Below are positions 25,617 to 33,420 of a stretch of DNA of 64,000 nucleotides, piece after piece. Both the position numbers and the translations under genes were made by a program. This DNA comes from Flavobacterium sp. SH_e (GTDB lineage Bacteria > Bacteroidota > Bacteroidia > Flavobacteriales > Flavobacteriaceae), in the NCBI RefSeq assembly GCF_025717045.1, contig NZ_JAOVZN010000011.1:50524-114523 (forward strand). Direction: 5' to 3'. A model generated the notes under the pieces. It had not been told where the DNA came from. It did no database searches and worked only from the letters and a program-made list of their open reading frames with translations. Numbering within the stretch: position 1 is the first letter of the stretch; the number at the start of each line of letters is the position of its first letter.

Positions 25617-26516
25617 TTAATTTTTATTAATTAAATTCTCAATATCAAATATTGAAATTTCAGGATTTCCTCCTGCCGATCCAGCAACCAAAGCTCCCGT
25701 TGCACATGCAAAATTTAAAGATGCTTGCGGTTCTTTTCCGCTTAAAAGAGAAGTAATTAAAGCACCTAAAAAGGAATCTCCAGCACCTACCGTATCTTCA
25801 ACTTTTACCGTATAACCTTCATTTTCATAAAGATGCTTATCCCATAAAAGCAAAGCTCCATCTTTTCCTCTCGTAACACAAATTGCTGTGGCATTGGTTA
25901 AAGAACAGATAAAGTTCATATTTTCTTCTAAAGTATTGTAAGGAGAATCTAAAGCAGCACTGATTTCCATTAGTTCATCATCATTAAATTTGATAAAATT
26001 AGCCGATTGCATTAAGTGCTGTAAAAGTTCGTAATCATAATGTGGTTTTCGAAGATTAACATCAAAAACTTTATAAGTGTGTGTCTTGAGCAATTCGTCC
26101 AAAGCTTCTCTAGAAACATTATCTCTACAGACCAAGCTTCCATAAATTAAAACATCTGAGTGTACGACTAATTCTCTTGCTTCTTCGTTTAGAATAATTT
26201 TATCCCAAGCAGAAGGATAAAGAATTTCATAAGTTGCAGATTTACTTTCGTCTAATGTTACGTTTACTAAACCCGTTGGGAAATCATTAGATTTTAAAAT
26301 GGTATTTGTTTCTAAACCCAGTTTATTGACTTCATTTATAATTGCTTCTCCATCTGCATCATTTCCTACACAGCTAATCATATTAGAATCAACGCCAAGG
26401 GCTTTCATACGAAGTGCTACATTTAAGGGCGCTCCGCCAATTTTTTTTTGATTATCAAAAATATCCCAAAGTACTTCTCCGAAAGCTACAGCTTTTAGTT
26501 TTTTGTCGTTACTCAT
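25617..26516 (-). CDS. PfkB family carbohydrate kinase (probable fructokinase)
   Basis: 299-residue ribokinase-fold kinase. The N-terminal glycine motif IGGAPLNVALRMKALG (about 22-37) and the C-terminal signature DTVGAGDSFLGAL (about residues 240-252, catalytic Asp in GAGD) are complete. In a cluster with sucrose-phosphate synthase and a GH32-like protein, phosphorylation of fructose to fructose 6-phosphate is the likeliest reaction, which would feed or recover synthase substrate. First gene of the - strand group. Confidence 0.88.
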   Translation of the reverse strand: MSNDKKLKAVAFGEVLWDIFDNQKKIGGAPLNVALRMKALGVDSNMISCVGNDADGEAIINEVNKLGLETNTILKSNDFPTGLVNVTLDESKSATYEILYPSAWDKIILNEEARELVVHSDVLIYGSLVCRDNVSREALDELLKTHTYKVFDVNLRKPHYDYELLQHLMQSANFIKFNDDELMEISAALDSPYNTLEENMNFICSLTNATAICVTRGKDGALLLWDKHLYENEGYTVKVEDTVGAGDSFLGALITSLLSGKEPQASLNFACATGALVAGSAGGNPEISIFDIENLINKN

Positions 26517-26884
26517 TTTAATTTTCTCTTATTTTTAAAATATTAAATCGGATGATTAGAGTTTCATCAGATTCCATAAAAATAAAAAAGAATAACGGTT
26601 TTTGCAACCTGTTTTATTTTCTAAAAATGTTGATTTACTTATAAATAACTGAAAACTAGTAAGAAAAATGTTTGAAAAATATATTTTAGATTTCTTTAAA
26701 GTAGGTTTTTTTAATCAAACAGTAAATGCGTTTTTAGCTTTATTCTCTACTGATTTTTATAGAAATCGTTTTTCGGAATTTACTTTTAATTATTTTTTAA
26801 GAAAGTTTTAATCTTTTGCTAAGAAGTCAGATCTCGTTTATATATTTGTATCCAGTCTAAATAAAGATAAATCGCAAATTTTAT
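26517..26884. promoter_or_regulatory. 368 bp divergent spacer with promoter toward the TonB receptor
   Basis: AT-rich spacer between fructokinase and the TonB-dependent receptor. On the + strand TTG (26816-26818), a 22-base spacer and TATATTTG (26841-26848) fit the flavobacterial TTG-N17-23-TAnnTTTG promoter, 36 bp before the receptor start. No Fur-like box or repeat was recognised. A 47-codon phenylalanine-rich frame (26668-26811) is probably chance. Confidence 0.5.
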
Positions 26885-29266
26885 ATGAAAACAATTTTTA
26901 AAACACTTAAAGACAATATTTTATGTCAAGTGTTTACTGCCTTTTTGATTCTTTTCTTCTGTTCAGGAACGGCTTTTTCTCAGTCAACTTTAGGTTCAAT
27001 TTCTGGTAAAGCTTTGGTTAAAGACGGAAATTATTTACAAGGCGCAACCGTTAAAATTTCAGAATTAAATAAAAATACTACTACGGATTCTGATGGTACT
27101 TATCAATTAAAAAATATCCCTTTCGGAACTTATTTGGTTGAAATAAAATTAAATGGTTACGAATCTTCTCCAGCTTCAGTTATCGTTGATCAGAACAATA
27201 CAGAAGTTATTCTTGATTTTGAAATGACTTATACTTCACAAAAATTAGAAGAAGTAATTGTAAGTTCTGGAGGAAACCGATTTGCAAGAAAAGAAAGTGA
27301 AGAGGTTTCTAAAATGAAACTGAAAAACATGGAAAATCCACAGGTTTACACTATTGTAAGCAAGGAATTAATGAAAGAGCAAGTAATTACAGATTATAAC
27401 AGCGCTTTTAAAAATGTTCCAGGAGCAGGTATTGCAGAAGTAAGAAATCAGGGAAGAACAACTAATATTTCTAGAGGATTTGCAACGCCACAGTTAGTAA
27501 GAAATGGAGTTGGAAGTTTTACGTATAACTCAATAGATCCGTCTAACTTAGAGCGTATTGAAGTCATAAAAGGACCATCGGCAACTTTGTTTGGAAGCAC
27601 AATTTCTTCTTTTGGAGGATTGTTTAACCGAGTTACCAAAAAGCCTTTTAATTTTTTTAAAGGAGAAATATCTTATTCTGCAGGTGATTGGGATTTGAAT
27701 CGTTTTACGGCTGATATTAACACGCCTCTTAACGAAGATAAAACGGCTCTTTTTAGAATTAACACAGCTTTACATAGCGAAAGAAGTTTTCAGGATGCAG
27801 GTTTCAACAAAAGCTTTTTCATCGCGCCAAGTTTTTCTTATGAAGTAAACGAAAGATTGACTTTGTTGATTGATGCAGAATTCAGCGCCTCAAAAGGAAC
27901 ATCTCCAACAAGATTAGCGCCTTATACAAAAGCAGATGCTACGGCTCATAGCATTGAAGAATTAGGAATTCCGTACAATCTTTCTTTTGCCAATAATACA
28001 GTAAATTACACAGGGCAACAGTACAATATTTTTGCACAGTTGAAATATAAAATTTCAGACGAATGGACTTCTCAGACAATCGTTTCGCGTACAAGATCAT
28101 CATCTGAAGGATATGTTGTGGCTTTGACTATGTTGAGCAACGAAACTCTTAGACAGCAAGTTACGAATCAAGATTATCCTTATTATGGTACTGATATTCA
28201 GCAGAATTTCAACGGCGATTTTAAAATAGGAAAATTGCGTAATAGAGTAGTGGCAGGTTTAGATTTTTACAGCCTTCGCGCGACGCGTAATGATGCAACA
28301 GTAAATATGCCAGCGCTTAATTTTAAAAAACCTGGCGATGCTTATAACAATTTTACAATCAATAAAATAGAGCCTTTATTTGAAACAGCAACCTATACAA
28401 ATATGGTATCAAATAACGAAAGAACTTATAGTGCTTATGTTTCAGATGTATTGAATGTTACCGACAAATTATTGGTAATGGCAGGTGTTAGAGCCGATCG
28501 CTACATTAATAAAGGAGTGTATTATCCAAGCCGTGATTCTATTGCTGGAAATTACAATCAGACTGCATTTTCTCCTAGATTTGGTGCTGTTTACCAAGTG
28601 ATTAAAGACAAAGTTTCTGTCTTCGGAAATTACATGAACGGATTTAATAATGTTGGCGGATCTGATTTTAATGGAAATACTTTTAAGCCAAATCAAGCGA
28701 ATCAATTAGAAGGTGGAGTTAAATTTGATTTTAATAAAATCAGTGCGACTTTTAGTTATTATGACATAAAAGTTACAAATGTGACGCGCGACGATCCAGA
28801 TCACGCAAATTTCCAAATTCAAGATGGTACGCAATTGAGTAAAGGTTTTGAAGCAGAATTTATCGCCAATCCTATTAAAGGTTTGAATATTGTGGCTGGT
28901 TATACGTACAATGACAGTGAATATACAAAAGCAAATCCAAGTATTAACGGCTTAAGACCTACTACTGCGGGTTCGCCTACAACTGCCAATTTGTGGGCAA
29001 GTTATCGCTTGACAGAAGGAGCTGCATCTGGTCTTGGATTTGGTTTTGGTGGAATTTACGGAAGTGAATATTATCAAACCAATACAACTACTTTTAAATT
29101 TACTATTCCGTCTTATACCGTTTTGGATGCTTCGGTATTTTATGACAGACCTAAATTTAGATTAGGTTTAAAAGTAGATAATCTTACTAATGAAAAATAT
29201 TGGTCATATCGTTTAGCAGCTCAAAACCCAACGAGAGTTACAGGAAATATTACCTTTAAATTCTAA
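26885..29266 (+). CDS. TonB-dependent siderophore receptor
   Basis: 793 residues: signal peptide (about 1-32, ending AFSQ), a carboxypeptidase-regulatory-like domain (about 36-112), a TonB plug (about 135-245, with VYTIVSKELMKEQ and GPSATLFGS) and a 22-strand barrel ending in the usual aromatic terminus (NITFKF). It imports an iron-siderophore complex across the outer membrane. The next gene, 57 bp on, is a PepSY membrane protein, a pairing typical of siderophore use. No sigma/anti-sigma pair is adjacent. Confidence 0.92.
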   Translation: MKTIFKTLKDNILCQVFTAFLILFFCSGTAFSQSTLGSISGKALVKDGNYLQGATVKISELNKNTTTDSDGTYQLKNIPFGTYLVEIKLNGYESSPASVIVDQNNTEVILDFEMTYTSQKLEEVIVSSGGNRFARKESEEVSKMKLKNMENPQVYTIVSKELMKEQVITDYNSAFKNVPGAGIAEVRNQGRTTNISRGFATPQLVRNGVGSFTYNSIDPSNLERIEVIKGPSATLFGSTISSFGGLFNRVTKKPFNFFKGEISYSAGDWDLNRFTADINTPLNEDKTALFRINTALHSERSFQDAGFNKSFFIAPSFSYEVNERLTLLIDAEFSASKGTSPTRLAPYTKADATAHSIEELGIPYNLSFANNTVNYTGQQYNIFAQLKYKISDEWTSQTIVSRTRSSSEGYVVALTMLSNETLRQQVTNQDYPYYGTDIQQNFNGDFKIGKLRNRVVAGLDFYSLRATRNDATVNMPALNFKKPGDAYNNFTINKIEPLFETATYTNMVSNNERTYSAYVSDVLNVTDKLLVMAGVRADRYINKGVYYPSRDSIAGNYNQTAFSPRFGAVYQVIKDKVSVFGNYMNGFNNVGGSDFNGNTFKPNQANQLEGGVKFDFNKISATFSYYDIKVTNVTRDDPDHANFQIQDGTQLSKGFEAEFIANPIKGLNIVAGYTYNDSEYTKANPSINGLRPTTAGSPTTANLWASYRLTEGAASGLGFGFGGIYGSEYYQTNTTTFKFTIPSYTVLDASVFYDRPKFRLGLKVDNLTNEKYWSYRLAAQNPTRVTGNITFKF

Positions 29267-29323
29267 GGATTTCAATTCGTCATTTCAAATGATATTATCT
29301 ACATTTGGACTTTATTGCAAATT

Positions 29324-30421
29324 ATGACCAAAGGTTTTAAAAATACCATTAGACAAATACATTTGTGGCTCGGTTTAGCATCGGGCCTCATTGTTTTTAT
29401 AGTGAGCATCACTGGATTTCTTTATGTTTTTGAAGAAGAAATTCGTGATTTTTCACTGAAAGAATATCTTCATGTTCCCGTTCAAGAAAAACCATTTATA
29501 GGTTTAAAAACTATAATTGAAAATTATGAACATCTGGAACCTAAACAGAAAATTACAGCTTTAAAAATTGATAAAGCAGAACCTAATGCTGCTGTTCAAA
29601 TTTCGACCAAAAAGAAAAAGACATATTATTTCAATCCGTACGATGGGACTTTAATAAATCAGCAAGGTTCAGACTGGCTAAATACTGTACTAGAAATACA
29701 TCGTACTTTATTATTAGGGAAGTTTGGCGAATTCATTCAAGGCTGGTCGGTTGTGATTTTCATCATTATGCTGATTACGGGACTGATTTTATGGTTTCCA
29801 AGCCAAACGCGTTTAATCAAACAATCTCTAAAAATAAAATGGAGTGGTTCTTTTAAAAGAATCAATTTTGATTTGCATCAAGTCCTCGGATTTTACGCTT
29901 CTATTTTTTTGCTTTTAATTGCTTTTTCAGGAACTTATTTTAAATATGAAACGGTAAAAAAAGGAGTCAGTTTAGTTACAGGAGTTAAATTAAGAAAAGG
30001 AAATGAAATAATTTCTAACGAAAAAATAGATTCGACAACAATTCCTGTTCGTTATAATAATATTTACGAAAGTGCTAATGCAAAATATCCAGGAGCAACT
30101 TCAGTTTCATTTTCGATAAGAAAAACGGGAGAATTGCGATTAAGAATGACTTATCCAAATGATTGGGCAAGAAATCAAAATACTATTTTTTTTGATGGAA
30201 AAACAGGGCAGATGCTTCGAACAAAATTATACAAAGACAATAATGCTGCAGATGTTTACGAAGCTAGTAATCACGATTTGCATACGGGAGTTTTCTTTGG
30301 ACTTACAGGAAAAATAATTTGGAGTTTGGTTAGTTTGACCGGAGCTTCTTTGCCAATAACTGGATTTATTATTTGGTGGAAGAAAGGGAAGAAGTCTAAG
30401 AAGAAAAAGATTAAGGCATAG
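29324..30421 (+). CDS. PepSY-associated TM protein (siderophore/iron reductase-like)
   Basis: 365 residues from the ATG at 29324; a TTG at 29315 is in frame but adds only three residues. It has four main transmembrane segments (about 17-40, 140-162, 190-212, 340-360) with histidines beside them (IHLWLG, EIHRTLLLG, DLHQVLGF, HDLHTGVFFG), the pattern of PepSY proteins related to FsrB, which are thought to reduce ferric siderophores at the inner membrane. Its position behind the siderophore receptor supports that reading. Confidence 0.85.
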   Translation: MTKGFKNTIRQIHLWLGLASGLIVFIVSITGFLYVFEEEIRDFSLKEYLHVPVQEKPFIGLKTIIENYEHLEPKQKITALKIDKAEPNAAVQISTKKKKTYYFNPYDGTLINQQGSDWLNTVLEIHRTLLLGKFGEFIQGWSVVIFIIMLITGLILWFPSQTRLIKQSLKIKWSGSFKRINFDLHQVLGFYASIFLLLIAFSGTYFKYETVKKGVSLVTGVKLRKGNEIISNEKIDSTTIPVRYNNIYESANAKYPGATSVSFSIRKTGELRLRMTYPNDWARNQNTIFFDGKTGQMLRTKLYKDNNAADVYEASNHDLHTGVFFGLTGKIIWSLVSLTGASLPITGFIIWWKKGKKSKKKKIKA

Positions 30422-30440
30422 ATTATTTCTATTCAAATAA

Positions 30441-30473
30441 AAAAGCGCAAAATCAGATACATTTTGCGCTTTT
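30441..30473. terminator. bidirectional intrinsic terminator between convergent genes
   Basis: Perfect 13-bp stem AAAAGCGCAAAAT (30441-30453) and ATTTTGCGCTTTT (30461-30473) with a 7-base loop and T-runs on both strands. It lies between the PepSY gene and the convergent SDR gene. Confidence 0.92.
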
Positions 30474-30520
30474 TTTATTTGAAATAATTTGTTTCCTTTT
30501 TTACGAAAAACCTAAATTAT

Positions 30521-31330
30521 TTAACCATGTGCTTCAACTGAAACATCGTTCCATTTTTCCCAGCTTTCCAATCTCTGATCGTAGCTTTGTTTAACGAATG
30601 GAAATGCCACTTTTCCAAGCAATAATCGCAAAGGTGGATTTTCGTTTTCTACTAATTTTACCACTATTGGAGCAGTCGCCTCAACTTTTCCAAAAATGTT
30701 TTCTCTTTCAGCAAGAGCTTTTTTGATTTCGTCATAATAAGGTAAACTTTCGCTTGTGATTCCTGTATGCCAAATATTAGAGGCGTATCCGTTTGGTTCT
30801 AATAAAGTAACGTTGATCCCGAATTGTTTTACTTCAGAAGCTAAAGTTTCGCTTAAACCTTCAATAGCAAATTTAGAAGCGCTGTAAAGCCCCATTGCTG
30901 TTGGTAAAGTAGCCAATCCTAATATAGAAGAGACCTGAATAATATGACCGCTTTTTTGTTCTCTCATAATTGGAAGAACGGCTTGCGTTAGCCACAATGT
31001 TCCAAAGAAATTAGTCTCAAATTGTTCTCTCGCTTCTTGTTCGCTGGCTTCTTCAACTGCACCTGTAAGCGCATAACCCGCATTGTTGATCAAAACATCG
31101 ATTGTTCCAAAATGTTTTTTTACTTTCTGAATCACTTCAAGAGATTCTTCACGATTATTAACATCCAATTTTAAAGGTAAAATTGCGCTTCCGTACTTTT
31201 CTTTTAAATCGTTTAATGTTTCTAGATTTCTAGCTGTTGCGGCTACATTATATCCTTTTGCTAAAAATGCTTCTGTCCAAGCTCTTCCAAAACCTTTTGA
31301 AGCTCCTGTAATTAAAATTGTTTTTGACAT
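30521..31330 (-). CDS. short-chain dehydrogenase/reductase (SDR)
   Basis: 269 residues, classical SDR. Cofactor motif TGASKGFG (about 7-14), NNAGYAL, and the catalytic YSASK (Tyr-x3-Lys, about residues 154-158). Substrate unknown. A TetR regulator gene lies upstream on the same strand, and a palindrome matching the regulator's own operator lies 31 bp before this start, so the SDR is very probably its target. Confidence 0.9.
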   Translation of the reverse strand: MSKTILITGASKGFGRAWTEAFLAKGYNVAATARNLETLNDLKEKYGSAILPLKLDVNNREESLEVIQKVKKHFGTIDVLINNAGYALTGAVEEASEQEAREQFETNFFGTLWLTQAVLPIMREQKSGHIIQVSSILGLATLPTAMGLYSASKFAIEGLSETLASEVKQFGINVTLLEPNGYASNIWHTGITSESLPYYDEIKKALAERENIFGKVEATAPIVVKLVENENPPLRLLLGKVAFPFVKQSYDQRLESWEKWNDVSVEAHG

Positions 31331-31360
31331 GGTATTTGTTTTTTAGAATTAATATTTAAA

Positions 31361-31378
31361 TATGACTGATCGGTCATT
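31361..31378. promoter_or_regulatory. TetR-type operator before the SDR gene
   Basis: TATGACTGATCGGTCATT, an imperfect palindrome with half-sites TGAC(C/T) and GGTCA. It closely matches the site at 32011-32028 before the tetR gene. It lies in the 64 bp between the tetR stop and the SDR start. Confidence 0.85.
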
Positions 31379-31394
31379 TTTATAGTAAAAAAAA

Positions 31395-31982
31395 TTATAT
31401 CTTTTTTTCGGATATATTTTTTTTAAGTGTTTCTACTATTGTTTTCATGTTATTATTGTTTCCAGACATTCTTGACATTAAATGTCCTCCTTCTAACATA
31501 GCAAAAAGTACAGTTGAGAATTCTGCTGCATTCCAGTTTGGATCAAATTCATTATCAGCTATTCCTTTTTCTATAATAGAAGTTAAAAGCATTTGTCCGC
31601 GTTTGATAGCGACGTTTACTTTTTCTTTTACAATCGGATTGGTGTCATCTGCTTCCGTTCCGAAATTCAATAAAGGACAGCCACCAATAAGTGGCGGATT
31701 TATCGGATTACTGAAAAAGTCGATGTACGCAAAAAGTTGTTCTGTAGCACTTTTTCCTTGAGAAAGTTCTGCTTGAAGTTTACTGCTTAATATTTTCATA
31801 TTGTGATCTACAGCGGCACAAGCCAAAACATCTTTATTTTCAAAATGAACGTACATGCTTCCTTTAGACAATTTGGTTGCTTCCATAATATCGCTCATAG
31901 AAGTAGCTGCAATTCCTTTTGTATTAAAAATAGGAGCGGCTTTTTCTATAATAAATTGTCTGGTTTCTTCGCCTTTTGTCAT
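31395..31982 (-). CDS. TetR/AcrR family transcriptional regulator
   Basis: 195 residues from the ATG at 31982 (MTKGEETRQFI). An in-frame ATG at 32027 lies inside the operator palindrome and would add 15 residues unlike a TetR N-terminus, so it is rejected. The helix-turn-helix is at about 25-48 (ATSMSDIMEATKLSKGSMYVHF) and the ligand domain follows. Matching operators before its own gene and the SDR gene indicate autoregulation and control of the SDR. Confidence 0.88.
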   Translation of the reverse strand: MTKGEETRQFIIEKAAPIFNTKGIAATSMSDIMEATKLSKGSMYVHFENKDVLACAAVDHNMKILSSKLQAELSQGKSATEQLFAYIDFFSNPINPPLIGGCPLLNFGTEADDTNPIVKEKVNVAIKRGQMLLTSIIEKGIADNEFDPNWNAAEFSTVLFAMLEGGHLMSRMSGNNNNMKTIVETLKKNISEKKI

Positions 31983-32010
31983 GATGTATTGTATTATAAC
32001 GATACAAATA

Positions 32011-32028
32011 TATGACCGATTGGTCATA
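32011..32028. promoter_or_regulatory. TetR-type operator before the tetR gene
   Basis: TATGACCGATTGGTCATA, 7-bp palindromic arms around GATT, 28 bp upstream of the chosen tetR start. Partner of the site at 31361-31378. Confidence 0.87.
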
Positions 32029-32113
32029 TATGCAAATTTTCTTTGACTTTTTTATTTTAGAATAGAGAAGCGTTTCAAAATATGTAATAGAAATATGTAA
32101 TAAATAAGTTGAT

Positions 32114-32560
32114 TCAAATACCACCATAACGAAGCGTTGATCCCAAAATCAGCATCGTAACTCCTGTTAAAGTAACAGTTAAAATAATTATAGCTATTTT
32201 TTTGATATTATTTTCATTGAGATTTGGAATAATATAAAATTGAGCACAAACCGCACAGATAAAAGTACAAAAAAGCAAAATCAATTTTAATGACACAACT
32301 TTTTCAAATCCACTCTTAAAATGAAACCAGGTTTCTATGGTTACACCAAAATCATACGCCATCCAGATTCCCGTTACAATTAGTAAAACAAGAGAAGACA
32401 TTCCGAGCGTTTCGAATTTCTTTTCAAAGTTAAGAATAATCTTAGGGTCTTTTTTCTTTAATGCTGTCGGCAAATAACAAATAGCTAAAAGTAAATGACC
32501 TCCAACCCAAATTGTTGCCGCTAAAAGATGAATTATTAGTATAAAATGATGCAAGGTCAT
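32114..32560 (-). CDS. CopD-like four-helix membrane protein
   Basis: 148 residues from the ATG at 32560 (MTLHHFILIIHLLAATIW); a longer frame starting at 32599 would overlap nrdG. There are four hydrophobic segments, with conserved-looking histidines in HHFILIIHL and WVGGH at the N-terminus, which suggests a CopD/DUF2269-type protein, possibly heme- or copper-binding. It lies 22 bp after nrdG and is the last gene of the probable nadA-nadB-ric-nrd operon. Function uncertain. Confidence 0.7.
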   Translation of the reverse strand: MTLHHFILIIHLLAATIWVGGHLLLAICYLPTALKKKDPKIILNFEKKFETLGMSSLVLLIVTGIWMAYDFGVTIETWFHFKSGFEKVVSLKLILLFCTFICAVCAQFYIIPNLNENNIKKIAIIILTVTLTGVTMLILGSTLRYGGI

Positions 32561-32582
32561 GATGTATTTATTTTCAAGTTTT

Positions 32583-33311
32583 TTACTCTCTAAAAACAAC
32601 TTTTATTTTTGAAGTTGATAAGTTTTTCAGTCTTATTTCTTTGTTAGAATTGTTTAGTTTTGAAAGTGTTGGAACATTATTCATAAAATGCTGTATATAA
32701 TAATTTCCTTCAAAATTCTTACTTTCCAAATATTCAATCATCTTTACAAAATCATCTTCTGAAATTAATGAAGAATGAAATGTCGTGCGAACTTCAAACG
32801 GAATATTCGACCTAATTAAAAGCAAAAGACTTTCTTCAAATTCAGAAAATAAGCCTGATTGCGTTAGTTTTTTAAAGGTATGAGGAAGACTTTTATAATC
32901 TAACGCAACATAATCAATCAATTGATTATGAATCAGGCTATTCAATATTTTTGGATTGGAACCGTTGGTGTCAATTTTTACCGCAAATCCCATTGTTTTG
33001 ATTTCTTTTATAAAATCAATGATATTTTTGTGTAAAGTGCATTCGCCACCGCTTAATACTACACCGTCTAATAATCCTTTTCGGGTTTTAAGAAAAGAAA
33101 GAACTTCATTAAAATCTATTTTTCCTTTTCCTAAAACAATATCTGGATTATAGCAGTATGAACACCGCATGTTACAGCCCGCAAACCACACTATGCAGGC
33201 CGTTTTATGCGGATAATCTAATAAAGTAAAAGGCGTGAGGCTAAATATTCCTTTAGTAGATAATGGTTTCTTCGAAATGTGTACGCTGTTGGTGTTCACC
33301 TTTTTTTCCAA
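32583..33311 (-). CDS. nrdG: anaerobic ribonucleotide reductase activating enzyme (radical SAM)
   Basis: 242 residues in the longest form. The radical SAM cluster motif is CNMRCSYC (about residues 46-53), preceded by FTLLDYPHKTACIVWFAG as in NrdG-type activases, and GVVLSGGECTLH follows. It generates the glycyl radical on NrdD. No ATG start is present: the candidates are TTG at 33311 or GTG at 33299, both inside the preceding mini-gene, so translation is probably coupled to it. The overlap is unusually long (45-59 bp). Confidence 0.85.
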   Translation of the reverse strand: MEKKVNTNSVHISKKPLSTKGIFSLTPFTLLDYPHKTACIVWFAGCNMRCSYCYNPDIVLGKGKIDFNEVLSFLKTRKGLLDGVVLSGGECTLHKNIIDFIKEIKTMGFAVKIDTNGSNPKILNSLIHNQLIDYVALDYKSLPHTFKKLTQSGLFSEFEESLLLLIRSNIPFEVRTTFHSSLISEDDFVKMIEYLESKNFEGNYYIQHFMNNVPTLSKLNNSNKEIRLKNLSTSKIKVVFRE

Positions 33312-33420
33312 TATTAAAACTTTCTACAGGTCTGTGATAACCCATTACACGTGTGTAAACCAGGCATTTACTTCTTTCTTTTTTATTCTCTGCTAGAATT
33401 TTATGCGTTTTTGTTTTCAT
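33253..33420 (-). CDS. stand-alone glycyl-radical domain of class III ribonucleotide reductase
   Basis: 55 residues from the ATG at 33420. The core KCLVYTRVMGYHRPVESFN (about residues 18-36) is the C-terminal glycyl-radical loop of NrdD; Gly26 in RVMGY is the expected radical site. The neighbouring nrdD frame stops at 33401 and lacks this loop. The ATG overlaps the nrdD stop by 20 bp in the +1 frame. So the radical domain is made as a separate peptide by coupled initiation, or joined by +1 frameshifting, or split by a mutation or sequence error. All essential loop residues look intact. Confidence 0.75.
   Translation of the reverse strand: MKTKTHKILAENKKERSKCLVYTRVMGYHRPVESFNIGKKGEHQQRTHFEETIIY

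Noticed and set aside
26668..26811. 47-codon frame MFEKYILDFF... before the TonB receptor gene
   Set aside because: Extremely phenylalanine-rich, as expected from chance translation of T-rich DNA; it ends just before the promoter of the receptor gene. Kept only as a note.
31983..32027. Longer TetR N-terminus from an ATG at 32027
   Set aside because: The codon is part of the operator palindrome, and the extra residues do not resemble a TetR start.
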